DNA from: Cucumis sativus
Lineage: Eukaryota > Streptophyta > Magnoliopsida > Cucurbitales > Cucurbitaceae
NCBI RefSeq assembly: GCF_000004075.3
Contig: NC_026657.2
Coordinates: forward strand, 6,820,001 to 6,884,000
Direction of reading: 5' to 3'
DNA length: 64,000 nt
The translations under genes and the position numbers were made by a program. Below, one piece after another: positions 24,052 through 36,350 of the stretch. Each line of letters begins with the position of its first letter. Position 1 is the stretch's first letter. Below the pieces are notes generated by a model. The model was not told the DNA's origin. It worked only from the letters and a program-made list of their open reading frames with translations, and searched no databases.

Positions 24052-27000
24052 ATGATGGAATCCAGGGTGTCGAGAACCAGACAGAAGAAGGCCGATCTTC
24101 ACTCTATCCTAAGAAAATCATGGTACCATTTACGTCTCTCTGTGCGCCATCCCTCCAGAGTTCCTACTTGGGACGCAATTGTTCTCACCGCTGCTAGCCC
24201 TGAGCAAGCTCAGCTTTACGAGTGGCAGCTCAATCGGGCGAAGCGTATTGGTCGAATTGCTCACTCGACTATTACTCTCGCTGTGCCCGATCCTGATGGC
24301 CAGCGGATTGGCTCTGGAGCCGCTACTCTCAATGCCATTTACGCCCTTGCTAAGCATTATCATAACCTCGGCCTGGTTCATAGTACTGAGGTAAGTTTCA
24401 TTTCAGCTCGTTCGAAACCTCGTTTTTGAGCCTCGGCATTGCTCTGGTTGTGGTTCTTTTCTAATTCTTACTTCCCCTTCATCAGCAACGCGATGTTGGA
24501 TTGCGTGAATTAAAATTACTAGAAGTTCCAACTCCAATGTTAGTCCTGTTTTTAGCTTGCCATTGAAGGATGTATGAGAGTGCTGTTTTCTATATTGGTT
24601 TTATTTTAGTTCAAGTTTAATGGATTTAAGAATTCTGCTATTCTAGGTTTATCTGACATCATTTTGTTTTTGGGTACATCGTATTATCGATCATGTTATA
24701 GGTGGATTCTATAGGCAATGGATGTGGTGAGTCTGATCTGCTGCTGCCTAACTTGTCAAACAATAACAATGGAGTTTCTCTCTCACAGCTTGCTAGCTTC
24801 ACATCTAAAAAACATATCCTATTGCTTCATGCTGGTGGCGACTCTAAAAGAGTTCCATGGGCAAATCCCATGGGGAAGGTGTTCTTGCCACTACCGTATC
24901 TAGCAGCAGATGACCCTGATGGGCCGGTTCCTTTGCTTTTTGATCACATTCTCGCCATTGCTTCATGTGCCAGACAGGCGTTTAAAAATGAAGGTTTTCT
25001 TCTTTTCTCTTTCTTCCTGTTTTTATTTCATGATCGTTTGATCTGCTACTAACACTTTATAGACATTCGTGCCATGAGAATATTTGTGATGCCATGGGTA
25101 CTAGGAGAATTACTGGTCATCTTTTCCTTTTGCGTTCTTTTTCCTTTTAAGTTTGAATACTTGTTGAATTTTTTCAATATGCATTTGACTTTCCATAGAG
25201 AAGGGAGAAGAAAAATGGTTCAAGTTGCTAATTCGGAACTCTATGACCATCAAATCATAGATTAGCCCAGATTGCCCAGATTGCCCAGTGGTCCTTAAGA
25301 GTCACGAGTTGGGTATAATAAGGAGCTTATAGGAAGTGAGTTCAATTCATATTGATCATTTACCTAGTATTTTAGTATGTATGAGTTTCCTTGACATTCA
25401 AATGTTGTAGGGTCAGATAGATTGTCTTATGAAATTAGCCAAGGTGTATGCAAGCCAGTCTCACTCATAGGCGAAAAAATAGTTACTTTGAGCTATCGTT
25501 TTGAAAAAGAAAATTAAGGTTTTATGGCTTCATATTTTGAGGATTTTTTTATGGCTATAATGAAATGGGAGAATATACTAAGGGGCTTTTGGCGGGTATC
25601 ATGCTCAGGGTACTTAAAAGAGGATATGTAAAATAGTAATTTTTTTTACCAAGTTATGTTTCTTCCTTCCAATTCTTGTTCAATGGGGCTGATTGGTTGA
25701 AGTCACTGCAGGAGGAATACTTACAATGACTGGTGATGTTTTACCTTGCTTTGATGCATCCGCTTTGATTCTTCCAGAGGAAGACTCTTGCATAATAACT
25801 GTTCCTATCACCCTTGATATTGCTTCCAACCACGGTGTTATTGTGGCATCTAAAAATGAGACAGCTGGCAGAGGTTACACTCTAAGTCTGGTTGATAATC
25901 TCTTGCAGAAACCTAGTGTTGAGGAACTCACCAAGAATGATGCAGTTCTAAGTGATGGTAGAACGCTACTTGACACTGGAATAATAGCAGTTAGAGGTAA
26001 AGGATGGGCCGAGCTAGTTTTGCTTGCATGTTCATGCCAACCTATGATTTCAGATCTTCTAAAGTGTGGGAAGGAGGCAAGCTACTGATATTTTGTTTTT
26101 AAATTTGAACTTTGCATGATTAATCAAATTGTAGAAGTAATAAGATTACACTCCCATGTCTCAATTTAGGATTATATCGTATATGGATCTAGTTTTATTA
26201 CTATAGTATATTTGGACTGAGGAGTTGATGAAAAACTACTTTTCTATTCTTTTTTTCCGTCCCTGAACAGCCTGAGCTATTGATGTGGTTGTAGGTCATC
26301 CTTAGAGTTCACATATTTGAACTCTGAAAATTTATTTCGTTAAATATCCCATTCATCCGCTTACTCTAAGTTTATTCTTGCGCAGTTGACATAATGGCTA
26401 TGTAGACTCGAACTTTATTAACACATTGATTAGACCTCTTTGTTGCCAGTACAAGATCCCCCGTCTCTTCTTTTCCTTTGAGTTTAATGGCTTCTCCTTT
26501 AGAGAAAAGAGGTGGGAGAAGAGGAGGGGGTGAAGAGGGGAAGCGAGAGGAAAAGAGAGTGACTGTTAGTTTGTCATCCTAGGAAAAATTAACAGTCAAT
26601 CCTTTTATTCATTTATTTTTATTTTGCCTTTCTTAACAGAAAAGCACAAGGTTGGGAACTTCAGCTTAAATATTTGTCATCGTGGTTGATGAAATTAAAG
26701 TCCGGTTATTATTCAAAATGAACCAACATTTTAACCATTTAATTTACTCTGTGACGGAAATTCAGCTATTGGATTGCATTCTTCACTGGATATTATTTAT
26801 TTCATGATATGATGATATATGGCTGTTGTTTTAACATGGTAACATCTTTTTGTCGACTCCTCAAATCTTATGTATAATTATTTATTACTTTTACTTAAAA
26901 AATCTTTGTGGCTTTTCTCTTCATTAGTGAATATGTTATGTATATAGTTATAGAAAATGCTGACACCGATAATGAATTGGAAAAAGTGGCCTCCGATAAC

Positions 27001-30000
27001 ACAACCATTACTATTGTCTGCAGTGTAAATCTGAATATTTCTTAGTACTTTAAGAATGGTATGCTTCATGTATTAAATAAACGTTTTCTATGTATATGTA
27101 GATTAGCTTATATGAAGATCTGGTAGCAGCTTGGGTACCTGCCAAACACGAGTGGTTGCAGCCACGTCCTTTTGGTGAAGAAGTGATTCGTAGGTTGGGA
27201 AGGCAGAAGATGTTTAGCTATTGCGCTTGTATGTCAAGAACATTTTTGCAACTGAAGTTTATTATATACTCTTTTTCCCTTTGCTTTTAGTTAAAGGTAT
27301 TCTTGTACTGTTATTAATTTGCAGATGATTTATTGTTCTTACATTTTGGTACCTCGAGTGAAGTTTTGGATCACCTAAGTGGGGATGAGTCGGAACTTAT
27401 TGGACGAAGACACTTATGTTCTATCCCGGCTACGACTTCATCTGACATTGCAGCATCTGTTGTTATCCTTTCCAGTAGAATTGGGCCTGGAGTATCTGTT
27501 GGAGAAGACTCCCTTATTTATGATTCCTCCATTTCTGTTGGAGTACAGATTGGTTCCCAATGTATAGTTGTTAGTGTTAACATCTCAGAAACTAACAACC
27601 AGTTACCAGGAGGTGCGTTTAGGTTCATGCTTCCAGATCGCCATTGTCTTTGGGAAGTTCCATTAGTTGGTTATACTGAAAGAGTCATAGTATATTGTGG
27701 ACTTCATGATAACCCAAAAATTTCAGTCTCTAACGGTGGGACATTTTGTGGGAAGCCTTGGAAGAAGGTTTTGCAAGATTTGAGTATTGAAGAAAGTGAT
27801 CTGTGGCCTACAGCTCGAACTCAGGAGAAGTGCTTGTGGAATGCAAGAATATTCCCGGTTCTTTCCTATTCTGAGATGCTTACTTATGCTATGTGGCTGA
27901 TTGGATTGAGTGATGCAAAAACGGAGCATTTGCTTCCATCGTGGAAAAGTTCTCATCGAGTTAGCTTGGAGGAATTGCACAAGTCTATCAATTTTCTTAA
28001 AATGTGTACCGGATCAAGGAATCACCAAGCAGAACTGGCTGCTGGAATTGCTAAAGCTTGTATCAACTTTGGCATGCTTGGACGTAATTTATCCCAACTA
28101 TGTGAAGAAATAAAGCAGAAAGAAGTTTTGGGATTAGAAACTTGCAAGGATTTTCTAGACATGTGCCCCAAACTTCACGACCAGAGCATTAAAGTTGTTC
28201 CAAAGAGCCGAGTGTACCAGGTGCACGTTGATCTTCTAAGAGCATGCAGTGAGGAGACAGCAGCATTTGAGTTGGAACGAGAAGTTTGGGCTGCTGTTGC
28301 TGATGAAACTGCTTCGGCAGTAAGATATGACTTTAAAGGTAAATATGGTGTTCATCAATGTTTGAAAGGACATGCATTAATAGAGAATAATGGAAATAAA
28401 TACACTGATAATGCAGCAAATAAGATGTGATGACATGAAATGAACGAAGTCTCTCTCTTCCCCTGTTTTTTTCCTGCTATAAGTATTTTCCCGTTTCTCA
28501 ATCTTGTATCTTGTCAAAATAGTTATTGATCTAAATTTTACACTAGCCTTGCATAACATATATAGTTTTTCCAAATGCATAACCATCTAAATTTTATACT
28601 ATGTTGCCTTGCATAAATATTTAGATCTCTTGGACCAGCCTGACAAAGATAAACTGGGACACAGTAATAATCATTCTGACAATGGAATAGACCAATTAAT
28701 TCACCATAAAAGGGTAACTGTTAATTTACCTGTACGTGTGGATTTTGTTGGTGGTTGGAGTGACACTCCTCCATGGAGCTTAGAGCGTCCTGGTTGCGTG
28801 TTGAACATGGCAATTAATTTGGAAGGTTCTCTTCCTGTTGGGACCTGTATAGAAACAACGAAAACTTCTGGAGTTTTGTTCAGTGATGATGCTGGTAACG
28901 AGTTACATATTGAAGACCTTAACTCGATTACCACTCCATTTGATAGTGATGATCCATTTCGGCTTGTCAAATCTGCGTTGCTCGTGACTGGCATTATTCA
29001 CGATCATATTCTAACTGTTGTTGGTTTGCAAATCAAAACTTGGGCGAATGTGCCTCGTGGTAGTGGTCTGGGAACTTCCAGCATCTTAGCTGCCGCTGTG
29101 GTAAAAGGTCTTCTTCAGATAACTGATGGAGATGAAAGCAATGAAAATGTTGCAAGACTTGTATTAGTACTGGAGCAGCTTATGGGGACTGGTGGTGGCT
29201 GGCAGGACCAAATTGGAGGTTTATACCCTGGCATCAAGTTTACCACAAGTTTCCCTGGAATCCCACTACGTCTTCAAGTTATCCCCTTGTTACCATCACC
29301 TCAATTGGTCTCAGAGTTGCAGAACCGATTGCTTGTAGTATTTACTGGTCAGGTTAGTATCCCAAAACTTTCTCTCTTCTCCTGAATTGATCTTTGGTAT
29401 TGTGTTTGAAACTATATACTTCTTTTAATAAAAATGAATGTTCAAATGTGTAATACATAGATTTCTCTTAAATTGATAACAATCTTACTTCTTGGAAATT
29501 AAAAATTGTTTTTTCATTCTTATGATTTTTACTTCTCTTGTTTTTTTGTTAAGAAGGGATTGTAAACTTGACTTCTTCACTTTTCAGTTTATGCTGATGC
29601 TATGGTTTACTCTGTTGGGTCACTTTTGTTTATATTATGCCAACATCTTCTTTGCAACACTGCTAACATAAAACTTGGGTGTCTTAATCTTTCAAATGGT
29701 TACATTTATGAAAAACTCTGCAATATCATCATAGAACCCTGGTCGAGGATATGTGCCTCAACCATTCTATAATCTAATATCTTATTTTGTAAATATTTTC
29801 TTCTGGGTTTATATTCTTTAGCTCACATACAGGTTCGACTTGCACATCAAGTTCTTCACAAGGTGGTGACACGATATCTGAGACGCGATAACCTTCTCAT
29901 ATCCAGCATAAAACGTTTAGCCACCCTAGCAAAGATCGGGAGAGAAGCACTCATGAACTGTGATGTCGATGAGTTGGGGGAGATAATGGTGGAAACTTGG

Positions 30001-30225
30001 CGATTGCATCAGGAACTAGATCCTTTCTGCAGCAATGAGTTTGTCGATAAGCTCTTTGCATTTGCGGATCCCTACTGTTGTGGCTACAAACTAGTGGGTG
30101 CTGGTGGCGGGGGCTTTGCTTTATTACTAGCTAAAAGTTCAGTCTTAGCCATGGAATTGAGAAACAAGCTCGAAAATGATAAAAATTTCGAAGTAAAAGT
30201 CTACGATTGGAACATATCTTTATAG
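24052..30225 (+). CDS. FKGP: Bifunctional L-fucokinase / GDP-L-fucose pyrophosphorylase
   Basis: Seven exons: 24052-24390, 24702-24993, 25712-26076, 27102-27228, 27325-28338, 28625-29352 and 29833-30225. They sum to 3,258 nt, 1,085 residues (Arabidopsis enzyme about 1,055). It salvages free L-fucose: ATP-dependent phosphorylation at C1, then GTP-dependent conversion to GDP-L-fucose for cell-wall polymers and glycans, in the cytosol. The N-terminal pyrophosphorylase half has LLHAGGDSKRVPWANPMGK (about 154-172) and TMTGDVLPCFDA. The C-terminal GHMP kinase half has VDFVGGWSDTPPW (751-763), the ATP loop PRGSGLGTSS (856-865) and VGAGGGGFALLL (1043-1054). The two halves match separate bacterial/animal enzymes, so this is the known plant fusion. 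Intron 3 uses a GC donor. The LRAT gene follows, as at At1g01220-At1g01225. Confidence 0.96.
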
Positions 30226-30975
30226 AGCTAGTTATGTAGAGACATCATAAGGTTGCATTTTACAAAATTGCCAGTTTATTATTCTTATTCATATTCAACT
30301 GCTCCCATGTTGATCATGTTTGGGAAATACAGAGAACAACAAATTGCTGCTTGATGTGTGTTATTGGATTTAAGCCCCCAATGAAAAATTCTTGGTAGAA
30401 GTTCTTTTCTTTCTTCGTTGGTGCTAATTTTTTTTCTTTATTGCAAAAATTGATATAAAGCTGTTACACTTGGGGCTAACTAGGTGGTTACGCTGTCCGG
30501 GATTCGCTTCCGAGTTTAATCTCCAGGAAGCTTCGCTGGGCTCTACGTGATAAAAAGAGAATACCTAAGGGTAGAAGGGGGAATGTGGAAGGATGTTTTT
30601 TTGTGAGAGAGGGAAAAAAGAGGGGACGTGAAAGGGAGAATATGAAGTTGGAAGAGAGATGGAAACATAGGACTAGAAGAGTTTTTTATGAGAGAGAGAG
30701 AGAGCAGAGAGAGGTCATTGGTGGGAAAAGGGGGGAATATGAAAGGTTGGTGCTTTTATGAGGGGGAAAATGCGGCGTTGGAACTTGGTTTGGGACCGAC
30801 CAGCCAACCAGACCACACCCTTTCGTTTATTATGCTTGGTTTATTTGTGTATAAAATGATCATAAATATAATGCAGTCGGGTGTTTGGTACGGTGACTGT
30901 TGGGTGCTAGTGAGTTGCATTACTGACAGTAAGTGGCCATTGGAAGAAGTAGAGCCAGATAGGCGGAGGGTGCAG
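30226..30975. other. Spacer between FKGP and the LRAT pseudogene
   Basis: Contains the FKGP 3' flank, a possible SINE head near 30470-30530, and a GA-rich stretch (30600-30720) with a short AG tract at 30691-30703. Homology to the functional LRAT leader appears to begin shortly before 30976 (both read GAAGAAGTAGA upstream of the start). Confidence 0.5.
30470..30560 (+). mobile_element. Possible SINE head (tRNA-like A and B boxes)
   Basis: GGGCTAACTAGGTGGTTA resembles a Pol III A box and GGGATTCGCTTCC, about 30 bp later, resembles a degenerate B box, the arrangement of tRNA-derived plant SINEs. The 3' end and target-site duplication were not resolved. It could be chance similarity. Confidence 0.3.
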
Positions 30976-32338
30976 ATGGGTATCTGGAGTAATCGAGTGG
31001 ACAAATGCAAGATCAAGCCAGGTGCCCACATTTACAGCTACAGAGCTGCCTATGCTTACTCCCATCACGGTACTTTTCTCCCCCTTTCGAAATTCGATAT
31101 TCTTCATGTGGAACATAATTTCCAAGCCCTGTAATCCACTTGTTTTAGCGTTTCTGTTAGAATAATATTTTCTAGTGTGAAGTGTCGATTTATTTGCTAA
31201 GGTTTCTGTATCGTTATATTTTTCTATTTGTAATGGAAAGTCTTCCATATAAGTTTTTTTTCATCACAATGCTTGATGGATCCCAATCCAATATTAGCTT
31301 TCTTATGGCCATGGTTTCATTCCTTCCCTAGGTATCTCAATTTTTGCAAATTTTTTGCTTGTTAATAGCTTCTCCATTTTTTAGTATCATAATCTTGGGC
31401 CAATAAGTAAAATGCTCATACTTTAGAGGGACCGAAGATTTTGATTCTAATGCTAATTTTAGAATCCATTTTAAAAATGTCACCGTTTACCGTTATGGTT
31501 ATGGAGTTTCCTCACTTTATTTTTTTTCTAGGGTGAGAGCTGGCACTTGCACCATTGCAAAATCTGACTCATCTAATATGGTTCTGCACCGAGCAATGTA
31601 TCTTCTTCTAAATGGATTTGGAAAGTATGATATGTGTCTAAACAACTGTGAGGATTTTGCAAAACAAGTCTTCTGATAAATATTGAAGCTTTCTTATGGC
31701 CATGGTTTCATTCCTTCCCTAGGTATCTCAATTTTTGCAAATTTTTTGCTTGTTAATAGCTTCTCCATTTTTTAGTATCATAATCTTGGGCCAATAAGTA
31801 AAATGCTCATACTTTAGAGGGACCGAAGATTTTGATTCTAATGCTAATTTTAGAATCCATTTTAAAAATGTCACCGTTTACCGTTATGGTTATGGAGTTT
31901 CCTCACTTTATTTTTTTTCTAGGGTGAGAGCTGGCACTTGCACCATTGCAAAATCTGACTCATCTAATATGGTTCTGCACCGAGCAATGTATCTTCTTCT
32001 AAATGGATTTGGAAAGTATGATATGTGTCTAAACAACTGTGAGGATTTTGCAAAACAAGTCTTCTGATAAATATTGAAGCTGGAACGAGTGGTCAAGTTT
32101 CCTCTGTTGGTGCAGCTGTTGCTTCATCCTCCTTTGCTGCGGTTTCCAAGTTTTTAATGCCAGGTCTTGGGGCTGTGGCTGTGGCTGTGGCTGCAGGGAC
32201 GGGAATGTACCATCTGGGTCGGTATTCTTCCGAGATTGGTGTCCGACCTGATGTGATTAAGGTGGAAGTTGAGGTCTTGCTCCCCATCAAAAAGAAGTTT
32301 CGAAGAACTCTTGGGTCCAGCAGATGTAATCAAAGATA
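30976..32338 (+). pseudogene. Broken tandem copy of the LRAT/NC-domain gene
   Basis: Exon 1 (30976-31069) is an intact 94-nt match to exon 1 of the gene at 34025, ending in the same donor position; it encodes [20 protein letters not shown] versus [20 protein letters not shown]. The intron is shortened to a few hundred bases. Exon 2 survives only from about 31470: VRAGTCTIAKSDSSNMVLHR, NNCEDFAKQ, then after a break SGQVSSVGAAVASSSF and IGVRPDVIKVEVE. The first part of exon 2, with the second histidine motif, is unrecognisable. A roughly 10-nt loss right after NCEDFA shifts the frame into stops, and the middle of the copy is itself duplicated (391 bp). The acidic tail of the functional gene is absent. 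It is a diverged host-gene duplicate, probably not coding. Confidence 0.85.
31296..32080. repeat. 391-bp tandem duplication inside the LRAT pseudogene
   Basis: The segment starting AGCTTTCTTATGGCCATGG at 31296 recurs at 31687 and both copies run to GATAAATATTGAAGC. I found no mismatch by eye across about 390 bp. Each copy holds the intron end and the VRAGTC...NCEDFA part of exon 2. The apparent identity contrasts with the strong divergence of the pseudogene from its parent, so this step is much younger than the gene duplication, or is an assembly artefact. Confidence 0.9.
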
Positions 32339-34024
32339 ATGTACAGAAAGGCAGTGAAGGGGGTAAATTGCATGCTTTTCTACCTATGGATTAAAGTTTT
32401 GGAGACAAAAATTAGTAATTGGAATAGTGGGAATCAAGGCTGATATTACAATTTCAAAAAGAATTTGAGTATTTTTAAGACAATTGGCCAGAGAAATTGT
32501 TCGATAACTTCCAACATATGCATAATATTCATAGCGTGAGGAGAGGAAATGCGAATTCTTAAGTCAACTAATTGAATTAGAAAATCAGATGGGTGACTTT
32601 TAATTGGAAAAACAGAATAGTTTTGAAACAAATTAGATTTTAAAAAAAGGTTTGTTTTTAGTAGAGGAGACGAGAGTAATAAAGTTCTCTTTTTTTGTAA
32701 TCCATTCTTTCCTTTTAGGTTTTTTCTTTTATTTCCAAACATATTTTACTCATTCTCTGCCTTTTTAGTATATTATTTATATTTTTCAACAAAATTTATT
32801 TCAATTAAAAAAAGGAATTCTTATAGATAGAAAAAGATTGAAATTATTTTTAAAATATACCAAAAAGACTAAGATATTTTAGGGAAAAATTTATAGATTT
32901 TGCTATATTTTGTAAAAAAGAATTCAATATTTTTCTATATTTGAAAATGTTCAAAACACTAATTTTAGAATTAGGATGTGTTTGGAATATATGTAACGTT
33001 TATGAAGATATATTATCAAAATAACATCATTTTAGAATTAAAGTCGTGCTCTCCATTGTAATTATAAATATTAATTCACCATATATTAAATTATGTAAAA
33101 CATAAATTGAATTAATTATTCGAGGAATTGCATCAAAATCAGAAAAGCTAAACGTTTCCTAGAAAAAAAAAGTAAATGATTTTGTTAAAAAAAAAATGTA
33201 ACTTGATAAATAAAGTATTATCTAAATTAAAGAAAACAAATTGAAAAAAGATAAAAATTATACTAACAACAACCAATTTTTTTTTTAACATTAATTTAAA
33301 ATTTAGAATTTTGAAATTGAAATAAATTTTGTTAAAAAATATTAATAAGATAAAGAAACCATTCAAAGAAAAAAAAAAAAGAGGGAGAAGAATTGGAAAA
33401 GAATATGAATAACAAAATGAGGAAAGCAGCGAAGGCATAACTTGAAAGAGTAGCAAGGAATCCAAAGAACATAAGATTCCCTTTTTTACTTTCCATTTCA
33501 ACAACCAATTTTGAAACCCCAACAATAAGTCTTTTCGTTCTATCATCCTTTTTTCTTTAAAAGAAAATTGTGCTTTTCATCTTGTTGGGTTGGATGAGGT
33601 CCTGTACGTATTGATTTGTTGAGAGAAATGGGGTCTAAGAAAGAGAAGAAATATATATAGAGATATATGGGTCATCGTAAAAGTTCTATCATCGTTTCTT
33701 TGGGATTATGATGATACATTTTTAAAGCAAATCCTGAAGAAAAAGAGAGACCCAAAAGAGAAATTTGAGTGGATGGGTTTGTTGAACTGATTCTCGCTCC
33801 ACCCAACCATTGATCGCCACACCACAACCCACCCATTTGGCTTCTTTCGCTTTGTTTTCCCTTTTTCCTTCTTTTCTAAAAGAAAAAGCCATAATTTCAG
33901 TCGGTCGTCGTTTCAGTTAGTCAGTGACTGTGGTGGGGTAGTTTAGATTTGTTCCAATTGACGAAAGTGGCGGTTGGATGAAGAAGTAGACCCAGAAAAC
34001 AGAGGGAGCAAGCGAAGCACACAA
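32339..34024. other. AT-rich spacer between LRAT pseudogene and LRAT gene
   Basis: Very AT-rich with many A and T runs and no coding signal. The last 200 bp (33820-34024) form the leader and promoter of the intact LRAT gene; part of this leader is shared with the pseudogene. Confidence 0.55.
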
Positions 34025-36350
34025 ATGGGTTTGATCAGTAATCGAGTGGAGAGAAGTGAAATCAAACCAGGCGACCACATTTACACTTATAGAGCTGTTT
34101 TCGCTTACTCCCATCATGGTACTTCTCTTTATATTTCTTCCTTCCCTTTTGGATTTTGAGATTTTTTTTTTTTTGTGAGCAAAACGATCTGAATTTCACG
34201 TATCTGTTCATTTCTGTTTCTTGGATTCTTTTGCTCTTGGGTTTGAGTTTCCCCTTGCGCTTGATAATGGATTTCTGGGAAATTATGTGTTGTTAATAGT
34301 TCAGCATTTTTGTCCAGCTACTATGTTGCTGATGTGAATGTGATGTATATTGACTGAGTTTGGTTTCACTCTAAAGTGCATTTTTTGTTGGTTTCTGGAA
34401 GTTCCCTATAATTTGTGTTTCATTTCATCAGAATGCTTTATACGGGTCCAATTTCAAGATTTGTTTATTATGTTTTCTTTCGGCTAGATATTGATTGCTT
34501 TATCTGTTCTTGCAAATTTCAGCTTGTCAATACTTTCTCCATTCCGAGTCATTATATCAAAAGCCGATTGTTTAAGTTTATTGCACTAGAATAAGGACCA
34601 TAAAATTCCACCTCTAAAGTTTCTTGAAGATTTTTTTTCTTAAGAGAGCGATGTCTTTGTTGTTCAATTAATAATCATAATTGATTTTGCTCTGAAGCAG
34701 GAATCTTGTATTCCAGTTCGAGTTTTCTCCCAATATTTATTAATTGACGTGCCACAAGCACATTAGCGTATTTGAACAGTTCCGTGTGCTTTTTTTGTAA
34801 GCCTTGCTTCATTCTTATTAAGTATCTTAATTTTGTTTTAGTGCTGAATGATTTTCATTTTTAGCGTACCAACCTAGAATTCTCTTGGATCACTCTAATT
34901 AGATGTTGACAGAAATTTTGAAAGGATGCTTTGGTTAGACTTTTCTTCTTAAATTACATGGTTCGTCTCCTTTTCTGGTGGTTGATTATTTATTAGTTAG
35001 TCTTTCATTTCATATTTGCCAACTATATCATTTGGCCCATGTTCATGTAGGTTAAGTTTATTATCTTTTAGCAAATGGTTGTTACCTAGTAGCTTCTCAA
35101 CTGTTTTGAAGTCTTCAAAATCTGATAAAAATACTTCTGCTTGATTTTACTATTATTCTGAACTAATGCAGAACTCTACTTTATTTAGTTCAGTCTGAGT
35201 TGTGGTCTGGACTCCAGATTATGTAAGGTTTATATGAATAGAAATTTTCATTTGAAATTTTAACTTGTTAGAATGAAATTTTCCGAACTGCAATGCACCT
35301 GTCGAAATGATTGCATCTTTTAAATTCATTGTACTTGTTGCCACAGATATTATAAATTTGAAATTCCAGTTGAAGCAAATCTGTTTCAAATGTTCTTTTC
35401 CTATTGATGGTTTTGAGAAGTCCAATTATTTGACTTATGGGCTACCCCATTTATAATTTTACTTGCAATTCTATTTGACTAAACATTACTAGACAGGGAG
35501 TCTTAAACTGACACTACATTCCAAAATAAGCACTACCATAAAGTTTTCATTTTCTATCTTCTTCCACCGTGTTCTCCATCCAGGCATTTTTGTAGGGGGA
35601 AGCAAGGTTGTGCATTTTAGACCTCAGAGAAACTTGAATTCAAGCACTGACACTCCCGATTTCTACGATTCAAGTTCAAGCAATCCATCATCCTGTCCAA
35701 TTTTCCCTGACTGTGGATTTAGACAGCCAAACAGTGGGGTAGTTCTTTCTTGTCTGGACTGCTTTCTGAGAAATGGATCCCTTTACTGCTTTGATTATGG
35801 AGTCCCCCCATCAGTTTTTCTTTCCAGGGTAAGGGGTGGCACTTGCACCACTGCAACATCCGATTCATTTGATATGGTTATTCATCGAGCAATGTATCTT
35901 CTTCAAAATGGATTTGGAAACTACAATGTGTTTGAAAACAACTGTGAGGATTTTGCTCTATATTGCAAAACAGGTCTTCTGATAGTGGACAGGCTTGGGG
36001 TTGGAGGAAGTGGTCAAGCTTCTTCTGTCATAGGTGCTCCCTTGGCTGCCATTCTTTCCTCTCCTCTAAAGTTGCTAATGCCAAGTCCTGTAGGCATGGC
36101 AGTGATGACTGCTGGAATGTACAGCATGAGTAGATATGCGACAGACATTGGTGTTCGAACTGATGTGATTAAGGTGGCAGTGGAGGACTTGCCTCTTGAT
36201 CTCGAGTCTTTCAGCAGCAAAGAAGAAGATGAAGACGATGAAGACGATGAAGACGACGAAGACGACGAAGACGATGAAGACGATGAAGAAGAAGAAGAAG
36301 CACCCGCCACCAAGAAAAAGAAAGATTCTAAAATGCTTGTGGTCAGGTGA
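34025..36350 (+). CDS. LRAT/NC-domain protein (At1g01225-like)
   Basis: Two exons: 34025-34118 and 35584-36350, 861 nt, 286 residues. The LRAT (NlpC/P60-type) fold is indicated by GDHIYTYR with His18, KVVHF with His42 and NNCEDFA with Cys152, matching the His/His/Cys catalytic arrangement of the family. A hydrophobic, Gly/Met-rich segment at about 180-212 could be a membrane anchor, as in other family members. Residues 245-270 are an almost pure Asp/Glu run encoded by a GAAGACGAT-type repeat, followed by a KKKK patch. The family includes vertebrate lecithin-retinol acyltransferase and thiol phospholipases; plant NC-domain proteins are largely uncharacterised. The ATG at 34025 is used because the upstream in-frame stretch offers only TTG. 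The gene follows FKGP as in Arabidopsis, with a decayed tandem copy upstream. Confidence 0.92.
36225..36300 (+). repeat. In-frame acidic GAAGACGAT repeat in the LRAT gene
   Basis: A degenerate 9-bp/3-bp repeat encoding a Glu-Asp-Asp run. The reverse strand shows a long Ser-rich open frame here, which is only its shadow. Confidence 0.9.

Noticed and set aside
30688-31134. 148-residue open frame
   Set aside because: Only the part from 30976 matches LRAT exon 1; the rest is leader and intron read-through of the pseudogene.
36014-36313. Ser-rich minus-strand open frame
   Set aside because: Mirror image of the acidic repeat in the LRAT gene.
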